Shown here piece after piece: positions 40,817 to 49,037 of a stretch of DNA of 64,000 bases. The translations under genes were made by a program, and so were the position numbers. The stretch comes from Microbacterium aerolatum (lineage in GTDB: Bacteria > Actinomycetota > Actinomycetes > Actinomycetales > Microbacteriaceae). The notes under the pieces are model-generated. The model saw nothing but the letters and a program-made list of their open reading frames with translations. It ran no database searches and had not been told where the DNA came from. Each line of letters begins with the position of its first letter. Position 1 is the stretch's first letter. The DNA lies in assembly GCF_007988825.1 (NCBI RefSeq), contig NZ_BJUW01000003.1, forward strand, positions 62,001 through 126,000, in the 5' to 3' direction.

Positions 40817-41943
40817 GGACGGTACTCCTCAGCGGTCTCCGGGGTTACGACGGTCGTTGCGAGCTGCATCAGCCTGTTCGTGGGCATGTTCCCTTCGCGG
40901 GTGTCCACCGCGAGTTCCAGCGCAGTCCGGACCATGGCGCCGGGTTCCTGCGCAACGGAAGCGTGCAGCATGCCTCCCGCGAGCATGTTCTCCCGAGCCC
41001 AGGATGATCCGTCGACACCGAATATCGGAATGCGGATGCCGCGCTCGGTGAGGGCCTCCTCGATGCCCTGGCTCACGGGATCGTTGATCCCGAAGATCGC
41101 ATCGGGGAGCTCATCGAGCTTGTCGAGGAGTTTCTGCGTGGAAGCCTGACCCGACGCGGTCGTGTTCAGACTCGGTTCCATGCCCACGATGCGCACGCCG
41201 GGAATGTCACGCAGATAGTTCTCGAGGCCCACGATACGGTCAGCGACCGCCGTGATGGCAGTTCCCCCGATGACGGCCACTCTCCCCGTCCCGCCGAGGA
41301 GGTCTGATATCAGGCGCGCGATGAGATGACCTGCTTGCACGTTGTCTGTCGTCACTGCCGCATCCACGCCAGTCGTGCGGCCGTTCACCGAGACGAGGGG
41401 GATACCTGCCGCCCGCGCGTGCGCGGCCGCACTCTCCAATCCGTGCGAGCTGACAGGGTCGATGATGATCACCTCCACGCGTCCGTCCACGAACTGCCCG
41501 ATATCGTCGCGCTGTGCGGCTAGATCTCCCGCGGCGTTGCGCACGAACAGACGGCCGCCTCGCTCCTGCGTGGCGTCTTCGAGTGCGGTGCTCTCTGCCC
41601 TGTAGTAGGCGCTGTCGGCGGCGACGGAGAAGCCGACCCGACGGACCACACCGAGGTTTCGTCGGGCGAGGGCGGCGAGTTCAATGAGGCGGGGGCCGAT
41701 CTTAAAACCTCCGCGCGAACTCTGGGCGATCCAGCGCTCACTTTCGAGTTCACGCAGCAACTGCTGAGTCGTGCTCTTGGGGATCGCGGCAGAACGAGCG
41801 ATCTGACTGAGCGTCAGCGGATCCGTCGAACTCGCGATCGCGTCTAGCACTGCAGAAATCCGTGGTGCAGCAGGGACCTTTGCCACTGTCGACTCACCTC
41901 CCTCCTCAGCGTCAGCCGCACGGGGACTTGACACGCTGATCAT
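40810..41943 (-). CDS. Fusion regulator: IclR-type winged helix plus periplasmic-binding-protein (LacI/RbsB-like) sensor domain
   Basis: 377 residues from ATG 41943. Residues about 27-95 are an IclR-type winged helix (RISAVLDAIASSTDPLTLSQ, IPKSTTQQLLRELES, GGFKIGPRLIELAALA). About 103-375 are a type I periplasmic-binding fold (RRVGFSVAADSAYYRAEST, VEVIIIDPVSSHGLESAAAH, TTDNVQAGHLIARLI, RVAVIGGTAITAVADRIVGL, DAIFGINDPVSQGIEEAL). LacI proteins normally carry that sensor behind a different helix-turn-helix. There is no signal peptide, so it senses a cytoplasmic ligand, probably the imported sugar or a phosphorylated product. An in-frame TTG at 42009 is an alternative start but would include the putative operator. 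Confidence 0.85.
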   Translation of the reverse strand: MISVSSPRAADAEEGGESTVAKVPAAPRISAVLDAIASSTDPLTLSQIARSAAIPKSTTQQLLRELESERWIAQSSRGGFKIGPRLIELAALARRNLGVVRRVGFSVAADSAYYRAESTALEDATQERGGRLFVRNAAGDLAAQRDDIGQFVDGRVEVIIIDPVSSHGLESAAAHARAAGIPLVSVNGRTTGVDAAVTTDNVQAGHLIARLISDLLGGTGRVAVIGGTAITAVADRIVGLENYLRDIPGVRIVGMEPSLNTTASGQASTQKLLDKLDELPDAIFGINDPVSQGIEEALTERGIRIPIFGVDGSSWARENMLAGGMLHASVAQEPGAMVRTALELAVDTREGNMPTNRLMQLATTVVTPETAEEYRPW

Positions 41944-41981
41944 CGTCTCATTATCTTCAATGTACACGATGTCGGGCAGCG

Positions 41982-42001
41982 GTCCGGTATTATGAACAAC
42001 T
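41982..42001. promoter_or_regulatory. Operator-like site in the regulator/dhaK divergent region
   Basis: GTCCGGTATTATGAACAACT, matching the site at 39008-39027 in both end blocks (GTCCG and ACAACT) with equal spacing. On the minus strand it includes CATAATACC, a plausible -10 element for the regulator operon, which would allow autorepression. Confidence 0.55.
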
Positions 42002-42080
42002 CGAATCAACGGAGATTCCGGTCTGGGTACCGCAGGTACCTTCGGAGCGGGGTGTCTCCAATAGGAGGAGCATCGCCACG

Positions 42081-43100
42081 ATGAGGAAGTTCATCAACAA
42101 CCCCGAGCAATATGCCCTGGAGACCATGGAAGGTTTCCTCGCTGTAGCAGGCGACGGTCTCGAAAAGTTGGACGACACGCTCGCCATCTACCGCACCGAC
42201 ATGCCAGACAAGGTCGCTGTGGTGTCCGGCGGCGGAAGCGGACACGAACCTGCATGGCTCGAATACATCGGGCTTGGGTTCGCGGACGCGATCTGTGAAG
42301 GAGACATCTTCGCGGCCCCGCCACCTGCCACCATCGTGAAGGCCGCGAAAGCTGTCGAGCGCGGGCGCGGCGTCCTGCTCGTGTACAGCAACTACTCCGG
42401 CGACAAGCTCAACTTCGACCTCGCCGGCGAACGCCTGACCGCCGCAGGTATCGAGAACCGTGCCGTGCGGATTGCCGACGACATCAGCTCTGCACCCCTC
42501 TCCGAACGAGATCAGCGGCGCGGCATCGCAGGTGTCTTTTTCTCGTCGAAGATCGCCGGCGCTGCCTCCCAGGAGATCGCCGACCTCGATGAGCTCGCCG
42601 ATATCGTCCAGCGCGCAGCAGACCGCACCCGCAGCATTGCAGTCGCAAGCGGCTCCGGCACCGTTCCGGGAAAGGACGAACCGACCTTCACCCTTCCGGA
42701 GGGTCTGATGGAGATCGGCATGGGCAATCACGGTGAAGCCGGCGTCCGCCGGTCGGAGATGCTCTCCGCCGATGAGACGACCGATCAGATGATCGAGCTC
42801 CTCGAGCAGGACCGGCCGCTGCCGGCTGGGAGCCGCGTCGTTGTCCTCGTCAACGGTCTGGGGGCAACGACCCGCGCCGAGATCCTGATCGTCTCCCGCC
42901 GTGTCAGCCAGGTACTGGAAGCCAAGGGGCTCGAGATACACGACTTCATCACCGGCGAATACACCACAAGCCAGGAGATGCACGGCTTCTCGATCACGCT
43001 GTTCGAGCTCGACGAGCATCTGCAGCGCTACTACGACGCCCCGGGACGGACGACGTTCTTTAACAATGGCCACGCGCCGGTTTCGCACGGTGCCGCATGA
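42081..43100 (+). CDS. dhaK: Dihydroxyacetone kinase-type subunit DhaK
   Basis: A 339-residue substrate-binding subunit of a two-component ketose kinase. GGGSGHEP is at residues 50-57 and the histidine that binds the substrate covalently as a hemiaminal is H217 in GNHGEAG, matching E. coli DhaK H218. The known substrate is dihydroxyacetone, but paralogues phosphorylate tetruloses and other ketoses. AGGAGGAG precedes the ATG. First gene of a ten-gene operon with an Lsr-type importer, so the substrate is probably a larger or branched ketose. The stop overlaps dhaL (ATGA). Confidence 0.88.
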   Translation: MRKFINNPEQYALETMEGFLAVAGDGLEKLDDTLAIYRTDMPDKVAVVSGGGSGHEPAWLEYIGLGFADAICEGDIFAAPPPATIVKAAKAVERGRGVLLVYSNYSGDKLNFDLAGERLTAAGIENRAVRIADDISSAPLSERDQRRGIAGVFFSSKIAGAASQEIADLDELADIVQRAADRTRSIAVASGSGTVPGKDEPTFTLPEGLMEIGMGNHGEAGVRRSEMLSADETTDQMIELLEQDRPLPAGSRVVVLVNGLGATTRAEILIVSRRVSQVLEAKGLEIHDFITGEYTTSQEMHGFSITLFELDEHLQRYYDAPGRTTFFNNGHAPVSHGAA

Positions 43101-43744
43101 ACACCCTGACGACTGACCAGCTCGCCGCCATGCTCACGTACGCGTCCGGGGTGATCGTGGACAACGAGGACCTTCTCTGCAGCCTTGACCGCAACATCGG
43201 TGATGGGGACCATGGCCTCGGTATGGCCCGCGGGTACCGCACAGCGGCAGCTGAAATAGCCACCACCCATCACGATACCGTCGGCTCCCTGCTGAACGCT
43301 TTTGGCGAAGCGCTCGTGGACTCCATGGGGGGCGCGTCCGGCGTCCTCAACGGTCAGCTGTTCGTCGCCGGTGCATCGCGCCTCGCTGGCGTCAAGGAAC
43401 TGACCGTCGACGGCTGGGCGCAGCTCGTCGCCGCCGGCCTCGCCGACATCCAGAAGCGCGGTGGCGCAGCAGTGGGAGACAAGACGATGGTGGACGCGCT
43501 CGTCCCCGCGTCCCAAGCGCTGGCAGATGCTGCAGCACAGCATGACTCCTTTCCCCAGGCGCTCCACTCGGCCGCTGGTGCAGCGCGCGCGGGAGCGGCA
43601 TCCACCTCCGACTTCCGCGCCAAATACGGTAAGGCTCACGCGCTCGGCGATCGTGCCATTGGGCACGTCGACGCCGGCGCCACCTCCATGTCCCTGTTGT
43701 TCGGCGCGTTTGCGGACTGGGCGGCGAACGGGGAGCGAGCATGA
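43097..43744 (+). CDS. dhaL: Dihydroxyacetone kinase-type nucleotide-binding subunit DhaL
   Basis: A 215-residue all-helical subunit that carries the phosphoryl donor. D31, D36 and D38 in LDRNIGDGDHG are the Mg-nucleotide ligands, and SMGGASGVLNGQLF and GDKTMVDALVPA are family motifs. In PTS-dependent systems a DhaM protein supplies phosphate; no dhaM is seen here, so either ATP is used or DhaM is elsewhere. ATG overlaps the dhaK stop; its own stop overlaps the permease start. Confidence 0.88.
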   Translation: MNTLTTDQLAAMLTYASGVIVDNEDLLCSLDRNIGDGDHGLGMARGYRTAAAEIATTHHDTVGSLLNAFGEALVDSMGGASGVLNGQLFVAGASRLAGVKELTVDGWAQLVAAGLADIQKRGGAAVGDKTMVDALVPASQALADAAAQHDSFPQALHSAAGAARAGAASTSDFRAKYGKAHALGDRAIGHVDAGATSMSLLFGAFADWAANGERA

Positions 43745-44766
43745 CCAGCCTCGGGCCGCTCCTGCGGCGGAGTGAAACGTGGCTGATCGTCCTCATTGCA
43801 CTCCTCACCATCGCGATGACAGTCGCGAACCCGTCGTTCATCTCCGTCGAGCGGGTCTTCGACATCCTCAACAGCAGCGCCCTCATGGGCATCTTCGCTT
43901 TGGGAGTGCTTCTAGTCCTCATCTCCGGCGGCATCGACGTGTCTTTCCCCGCCATCGCCATCGCCGCGATGTTCATCACGACCACGGTCCTCAACGCCAT
44001 CGGGTTCACCGGCGACGTTCTCGTCGCCTTCCTGATCGCGGCGGTGATCGGTCTCGCCCTCGGAGCGATCAACGCGTTCGTCGTCGTCCGGTTCGCGATG
44101 CCCACCCTGATCGCCACCCTCGCCACCGCCAGCGCGATCAGAGGACTCATGGTGACGCTGATGGGGGCCACGATCATCAGCATCCTCCCTATCGGGATGA
44201 CAGCGTTCGGCCGTCTGCAGCTGCTTGAGAGCCGCAGCGACAGCGGAGAGAGATTCGGCCTTTCGCCCAGTGTTCTTATCCTTGCCGCCACGGCCATCGC
44301 AGCGTGGCTGCTACTGAATCACACTCTGCTTGGCCGGAAGATTTTCGCCGTCGGCGGAGACGCGTCAGCTGCGGAGCGGGCAGGCATCAACGTTCGCGGA
44401 GTTAGGGTGTTCGTGTTCTGCACCTCCGGCGCTCTCGCCGGAATCGCGGGCATCGTTCACGCCACCAACACCGGGACCGCCAACCCTCTCGACCTCGGCT
44501 CCACCGACCTCGTCGTTATCGCCGCGGTCGTCCTCGGAGGCGCACGTATCACCGGTGGGCACGGAACAGTGATGGGGACTCTCCTTGGCGTGTTGCTCAT
44601 CAACGTCATCAACGCCGCACTCATCTCGCTGCGGATCCCCAGCTACTGGCAGACGCTCGTTGTCGGTGCCCTGCTGGTCCTCGGCGTCTCCATCACGGCA
44701 CTGAGCGCCCGCTCTCCGCTCCGGAAGAAGTCGGTGCCCCAGCGTCAGGAAGAGCTCGTCGTATGA
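43741..44766 (+). CDS. Sugar/AI-2-type ABC transporter permease (RbsC/LsrC-like)
   Basis: A 341-residue membrane subunit with about nine to ten hydrophobic segments. Family motifs are LGVLLVLISGGIDVSFPAIA, ALGAINAFVVVRFAMPTLIATLATASAIRGL and GDASAAERAGINVRGVRVFVF. It pairs with the permease at 44763-45848 (separate permeases, as in LsrC/LsrD and RhaP/RhaQ, rather than the single RbsC). The gene overlaps its neighbours by four bases on each side. Confidence 0.88.
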   Translation: MTSLGPLLRRSETWLIVLIALLTIAMTVANPSFISVERVFDILNSSALMGIFALGVLLVLISGGIDVSFPAIAIAAMFITTTVLNAIGFTGDVLVAFLIAAVIGLALGAINAFVVVRFAMPTLIATLATASAIRGLMVTLMGATIISILPIGMTAFGRLQLLESRSDSGERFGLSPSVLILAATAIAAWLLLNHTLLGRKIFAVGGDASAAERAGINVRGVRVFVFCTSGALAGIAGIVHATNTGTANPLDLGSTDLVVIAAVVLGGARITGGHGTVMGTLLGVLLINVINAALISLRIPSYWQTLVVGALLVLGVSITALSARSPLRKKSVPQRQEELVV

Positions 44767-45848
44767 ACGCCATTACCCAGTTCGCAGATCGTGTGACAGG
44801 ACAGTTGACCCGTCGACGCGGAGGAGAGGGCACAACAGTCCTCACCCTCGCGCTGCTCATGGTCTTCACCTTCGTGGCCGCCAGCGTCATCCTTCCGGGG
44901 CGGTTCCTCAGCGCACGCAACCTCGAGGGCATCGCCATGCAGCTGCCTGAGTTCGCGCTTCTCGCCATGGCCGTCATGGTTGCCATGCTCAGCGGAGGCA
45001 TCGATCTGTCCATCGTGGCCGTGGCCAACCTCGCCGGGGTGAGCGCCGCCCTCGTCTTCGCTGCCGACGGGTGGAGTTCGGCTCTACCGCCCATAGTGCA
45101 ACTGATCGGCGTCGTGCTCCTTGCTCTAGTGATCGGCGCTGCCTGCGGTCTCGTAAATGCGCTCCTCATCGACAAGGTCGGCATCTCACCGATCCTCGCA
45201 ACCCTGGGGACCATGCAGATCTTCACCGGTCTCGCCGTCGTCGTCACCCGTGGCACCACTGTCACCGGGCTCCCCGCTATCCTCAGCGAGGTCGGCACGC
45301 TCGCCGTCGTGGGGATTCCGATGCTGTTCCTCGTGTTCGTGGTCGCGTTCGCGCTCCTGCTGCTCATCCTGTCCCGGACGGCGACGGGCCTGAGGATCCA
45401 TCTGTTCGGAACGAACCCGACGGCAGCACGCTACGCCGGTCTTCGGAGCACTGGCATCCTGATGCGCGCATACATGATTAGTGGCACGTTCGCCGCCGTC
45501 GCCGGTCTCATCATCGCCTCACGAGCGAACTCCGCCAGCGCCGACTACGGCTCCGCGTACCTGCTGATGGCGATCCTCGTCGTCGTCCTCGCCGGTGTGA
45601 ACCCCGATGGTGGTTTCGGATCGGCATGGTCATTGCTGTTCGGGCTCGTCCTCCTGCAGGTGATCTCTAGTGCATTGAGCCTGCTCGGCATGCCGATCTT
45701 CCTCACCAACTTCGCCTGGGGCGCGATGCTGCTCGCCGTCATGGCGATCCGCTACCTGATCAGCCATCGTAGGCACCCCCTCAGACGACACGTACCCCCG
45801 GTCGATTCCACTGCCGCGATCTCCCTCGCCAGAACCACCAAGAGATAA
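44763..45848 (+). CDS. Sugar/AI-2-type ABC transporter permease (RbsC/LsrD-like)
   Basis: A 361-residue membrane subunit. Motifs are MAVMVAMLSGGIDLSIVAVANLAG, GLVNALLIDKVGISPILATLGTMQIFTGLAVVVTRG and GTNPTAARYAGLRSTGILM. It is the partner of the preceding permease. ATG overlaps the previous stop. A C-terminal arginine-rich tail is cytoplasmic. Confidence 0.88.
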   Translation: MNAITQFADRVTGQLTRRRGGEGTTVLTLALLMVFTFVAASVILPGRFLSARNLEGIAMQLPEFALLAMAVMVAMLSGGIDLSIVAVANLAGVSAALVFAADGWSSALPPIVQLIGVVLLALVIGAACGLVNALLIDKVGISPILATLGTMQIFTGLAVVVTRGTTVTGLPAILSEVGTLAVVGIPMLFLVFVVAFALLLLILSRTATGLRIHLFGTNPTAARYAGLRSTGILMRAYMISGTFAAVAGLIIASRANSASADYGSAYLLMAILVVVLAGVNPDGGFGSAWSLLFGLVLLQVISSALSLLGMPIFLTNFAWGAMLLAVMAIRYLISHRRHPLRRHVPPVDSTAAISLARTTKR

Positions 45849-45856
45849 GGAAAGCA

Positions 45857-46384
45857 ATGAACAACGCAGAGCTCGTCGAGCACAACAAGAACCGCAAAAT
45901 CTACCAGATCGCGGTTGTCACCCGCGACATCTACCGCACGATGGACGCCTGGATCGAAAACCTCAAGATCGGACCCTGGACCGTCCTCACGTTCACGAAC
46001 GAAACGATGGACTACCTCCGCGTTGGGGGCGAAGAGGTCACTGAGCCCTACAAGTTTCTGATCGCCATCTCGCGGGTCGGCGACATGGAGTTCGAGATCA
46101 TCCAGCCCGTCTACGGCCCCACGATCTATGACGCCTTCCTCAACGCCAAGGGCGAAGGACTGCATCACATCAAGGAACAGGTCTCCGACGAGAAGCTTCC
46201 CGGTGTGCTCTCCGAGTACGCCAGCAAGGGCATCGAGGTCATGCAGACCGGTCAGTTCGACATCGACGTGCACTACTACCTGGATAGCGCGCACAAGGTC
46301 GACTTCATCTACGAACTCGGCAACTGTCCCGTCTACGACCTTCCCGCCGACATGTACACGATTTATCCCGATCCCGGTAACTGA
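45857..46384 (+). CDS. VOC (glyoxalase/bleomycin-resistance fold) family protein, probable pathway isomerase or epimerase
   Basis: 175 residues, two beta-alpha-beta-beta-beta modules. KIYQIAVVTRDIYRTMDAWIENLKIGPW starts module one and GEGLHHIKEQVSD starts module two. Likely metal ligands are Q in IYQIAV, E in MEFEIIQP, H in LHHIKE and E in DFIYELGN, a set resembling methylmalonyl-CoA epimerase rather than a dioxygenase. It lies between the permease and binding-protein genes, an odd place for an enzyme. It may catalyse an enolisation, epimerisation or ring opening of the imported compound. AAGGAAAG precedes the ATG. Confidence 0.8.
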   Translation: MNNAELVEHNKNRKIYQIAVVTRDIYRTMDAWIENLKIGPWTVLTFTNETMDYLRVGGEEVTEPYKFLIAISRVGDMEFEIIQPVYGPTIYDAFLNAKGEGLHHIKEQVSDEKLPGVLSEYASKGIEVMQTGQFDIDVHYYLDSAHKVDFIYELGNCPVYDLPADMYTIYPDPGN

Positions 46385-46420
46385 ACGAGTTCGAGCCGAG
46401 TAGCGAAGATAGGACTGACA

Positions 46421-47455
46421 ATGAAGACATCCGCTCGTCTGATGGCCGCTGTGGCCGCCGCGACTCTCGTCGCCACTGTAACCGCAGGCTGCAGCCAGGT
46501 AGGGCAGGGAGGCTCCGGCTCCGGCTCCGGCTCCGGTGACGCCACCCACCAGATCACGTTCGTCAACAAGATCGACGGCATCGCATGGTACGAGCGCAGC
46601 AAGCTCGGCCTCAACCAGTACACGGATGAGACGGGAAACCCGACGACCATGGTCGGCCCGGCTGGCGCGGACCCTGCCTTGCAGAACCAGGTCATCCAGC
46701 AGCAGATCGCCGCGGGCGCGGACGGGCTCATCATCAACCCCGTCTCCAGCTCCGCGAGCGACCCGGTCGCCAAGCAGGCGATGGACGCTGGTATCGCTGT
46801 GATCTCGCACGAAGCCACCGATATGCAAAGCGTGGACTTCGACATCGAGGCATTCGAAGCGAAGCCCTACGGCGAGAACATGATGAAGCAGCTCGCCGAA
46901 CTCATGGGGGAGAAGGGTCAGTACGTCGCCTGGGTCGGAAGCCTGTCTTCCAAGTCGCACAACGCGTTCATCGACGCAGCCGTCGCGTACCAGAAGGAGC
47001 ACTACCCGGATATGACCCTCGTCACGGACCGCATCGAAGACAACGAGGACCAGCAGGGCGCGCAGGACAAGATGGTGGAGCTCATGGCCACTTATCCCGA
47101 CCTGAAGGGTTCGATCTCTTGCTCCATGTCGGCGCTGCCCGGCATCGCCCGTGCCGTGGAGGACAAGGGCAAGGAGGACCGCATCGCCGTGGTCGGGACC
47201 TCCCTCGTCTCTGTCGCCGGCCAGTACCTGAAGACCGGCGCTGCGGACCACATCATGTTCTGGGATCCCTCCGAGACCGCATTCGCGGCCGCTGCGCTCG
47301 CGAACCTGGTTATCGAAGGACGCTCCGATGAGGTCGTCAACGGCATCGACCTCGGCATCGATGGATACCACTCCGTGAAAGTCGACGGGAAGGTGGTCTA
47401 CGGCGACAAGTGGATCGACGTGACCGCCGAAAACATGGACGAGTACGACTTCTAA
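46421..47455 (+). CDS. LsrB/RhaS-like substrate-binding lipoprotein
   Basis: A 344-residue exported lipoprotein; lipobox VTAGC with C24 lipidated, then a Gly-Ser linker (SGSGSGSGDA). The mature domain is a type I binding fold (ITFVNKIDGIAWYERSKLGL, ADGLIINPVSSSASDPVAKQAMDAGIAVISHEA, GIARAVEDKGKEDRIAVVGTS). The end TAENMDEYDF closely resembles the end of the AI-2-binding protein LsrB (NIGKYDF), placing it in the AI-2/rhamnose/erythritol group. The specific ligand cannot be read from sequence. Confidence 0.87.
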   Translation: MKTSARLMAAVAAATLVATVTAGCSQVGQGGSGSGSGSGDATHQITFVNKIDGIAWYERSKLGLNQYTDETGNPTTMVGPAGADPALQNQVIQQQIAAGADGLIINPVSSSASDPVAKQAMDAGIAVISHEATDMQSVDFDIEAFEAKPYGENMMKQLAELMGEKGQYVAWVGSLSSKSHNAFIDAAVAYQKEHYPDMTLVTDRIEDNEDQQGAQDKMVELMATYPDLKGSISCSMSALPGIARAVEDKGKEDRIAVVGTSLVSVAGQYLKTGAADHIMFWDPSETAFAAAALANLVIEGRSDEVVNGIDLGIDGYHSVKVDGKVVYGDKWIDVTAENMDEYDF

Positions 47456-47462
47456 GAAGCCA

Positions 47463-47493
47463 CGGTGGGGGTGGGCGCCATCCGCCCCCACCG
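47463..47493 (+). other. Intercistronic stem-loop after the binding-protein gene
   Basis: CGGTGGGGG (47463-47471) and CCCCCACCG (47485-47493) form a perfect 9-base stem with a 13-base loop eight bases after the binding-protein stop. Such hairpins often protect the binding-protein message and lower expression of the following ATPase gene. Confidence 0.55.
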
Positions 47494-47507
47494 GTGAAGG
47501 AGCGCAT

Positions 47508-49001
47508 ATGAGCAACCCGGTTATCGAGATCCGCGGCATCGAGAAGTACTACGAGGGAATTCGAGTCCTCGGCCCCGTCAACCTCTCGATCAGGCCCGGC
47601 GAGGTGCACTGCTTGGCCGGCGTGAACGGATCCGGAAAGTCCACACTGATCAAAGTGATCTCCGGCGTCATCGCTCCTGAAGCCGGTGACGTCCTTGTCG
47701 GCGGTGAACCGCTGACGCTCGGTCGGCCCCGAGAATCCATCCGAGCAGGCGTGCAGGTCATCTATCAGGATGCCCTGGTGTTCCCGAATCTCACCGTCGC
47801 GGAGAACATCGCTCTGTATGACTGGCTGGACACAGGGAAAAAGTTCGTTCGGCCACGCGACGCGATCAGCACCGCGAAAGCGGCCCTCGACCTCATCGGC
47901 ATCACGATGGACCTGTCGGCGATCGGGGAGGACCTCTCGGTCGCCGACCGTCAGCTCGTCGCCATCAGCCGCGCCATCCAACGCGACGCAAAGTTCATCA
48001 TCATGGATGAGCCCACGACAGCACTCACCCGAAAGGAGGTCGACGGCCTACTCCGGGTGATCCGCACACTCAAGACAGCCGGTGTCGCGGTCCTGTTCGT
48101 CAGCCACAAGCTCGCCGAGGTGCTCGACGTCTGCGAGAAGGTCACTGTCCTCCGCGACGGGCAGATCGTCTCGGAGGGTCCCGCTGACGCTTACAACACG
48201 AGCACACTGTCCCACGCGATGACCGGACGCGACATCGCCCCCGATCCGTACCGACCGACGGACCTCGCTTCCCGCCCCACTGTCGTCGAAGTCACCGACC
48301 TCGTCAGGGCTGGGACGGATGCACAGGTCTCTTTCACTATCAGCGCCGGAGAGATCGTCGGGCTCGTGGGCTTGTTGGGCTCCGGGCGAACAGAGCTGGC
48401 GACTACTCTGTTCGGTCTGCGGCCCATCGACTCTGGATCGATAGTCATCGATGGCGCACCCGTCCGAGTGCGTCATTCCAAGGACGCCATCGCCGCGGGG
48501 ATCGCCTACGTCCCGGAGGATAGGGCCGTGCAAGGAGTGTTCTCCGGGCAGTCGATCGCAAAGAACATCGTCGCGTCCTCGATCGGGCGTATCGGATCTC
48601 GTCTCGGGCTGCTCGCTCCTCGCACCGTCGACGGCGTCGCACGAACCTGGATCGAGAGGCTCAGCATCAAGACGCCCCATGAGAGTCTCGCCATCGAAAA
48701 GCTCTCCGGCGGGAACCAGCAGCGCGTCCTCCTCGCACGCTGGCTGGCGACATCTCCGCGCTTCCTCATCCTGGACGGTCCCACGGTAGGCGTCGATGTT
48801 GGTTCCAAAGAGGAGATCCACCAGCTCATCCGAAGCCTCGCCGCAGAAGGCATCGCCATCCTCATCATTTCCGACGACCTGGAGGAGATCGTCGACAACA
48901 GCAGCCGAGTCCTAATCATGCGTGACGGACGTATTGTTTCCGATGCGCCGGCGGATCAACTCGACGTCCTCCAGCTGGAATCCGCCCTCGTTGCCGCCTG
49001 A
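47508..49001 (+). CDS. Sugar/AI-2-type ABC transporter ATPase with two nucleotide-binding domains (RbsA/LsrA-like)
   Basis: A 497-residue tandem ATPase. Domain one has Walker A GVNGSGKSTLIKVISG near residue 40 but a degenerate signature LSVADRQ; domain two has a degenerate Walker A GLLGSGRTELATTLFG near 290 and an intact signature LSGGNQQRVLLARW near 402. This complementary degeneration is normal for the carbohydrate-uptake type 2 family. GAAGGAG precedes the ATG. It follows the stem-loop by 14 bases. Confidence 0.9.
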   Translation: MSNPVIEIRGIEKYYEGIRVLGPVNLSIRPGEVHCLAGVNGSGKSTLIKVISGVIAPEAGDVLVGGEPLTLGRPRESIRAGVQVIYQDALVFPNLTVAENIALYDWLDTGKKFVRPRDAISTAKAALDLIGITMDLSAIGEDLSVADRQLVAISRAIQRDAKFIIMDEPTTALTRKEVDGLLRVIRTLKTAGVAVLFVSHKLAEVLDVCEKVTVLRDGQIVSEGPADAYNTSTLSHAMTGRDIAPDPYRPTDLASRPTVVEVTDLVRAGTDAQVSFTISAGEIVGLVGLLGSGRTELATTLFGLRPIDSGSIVIDGAPVRVRHSKDAIAAGIAYVPEDRAVQGVFSGQSIAKNIVASSIGRIGSRLGLLAPRTVDGVARTWIERLSIKTPHESLAIEKLSGGNQQRVLLARWLATSPRFLILDGPTVGVDVGSKEEIHQLIRSLAAEGIAILIISDDLEEIVDNSSRVLIMRDGRIVSDAPADQLDVLQLESALVAA

Positions 49002-49037
49002 GATCACATCCGCAACCCGCACACCGAAGAAGGAACC

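Noticed and set aside
42081..43744. Assigning the operon to simple dihydroxyacetone or glycerol use because of DhaK and DhaL
   Set aside because: Dihydroxyacetone use would not need an Lsr-type importer, an aldolase and MmsA; DhaKL paralogues accept other ketoses.
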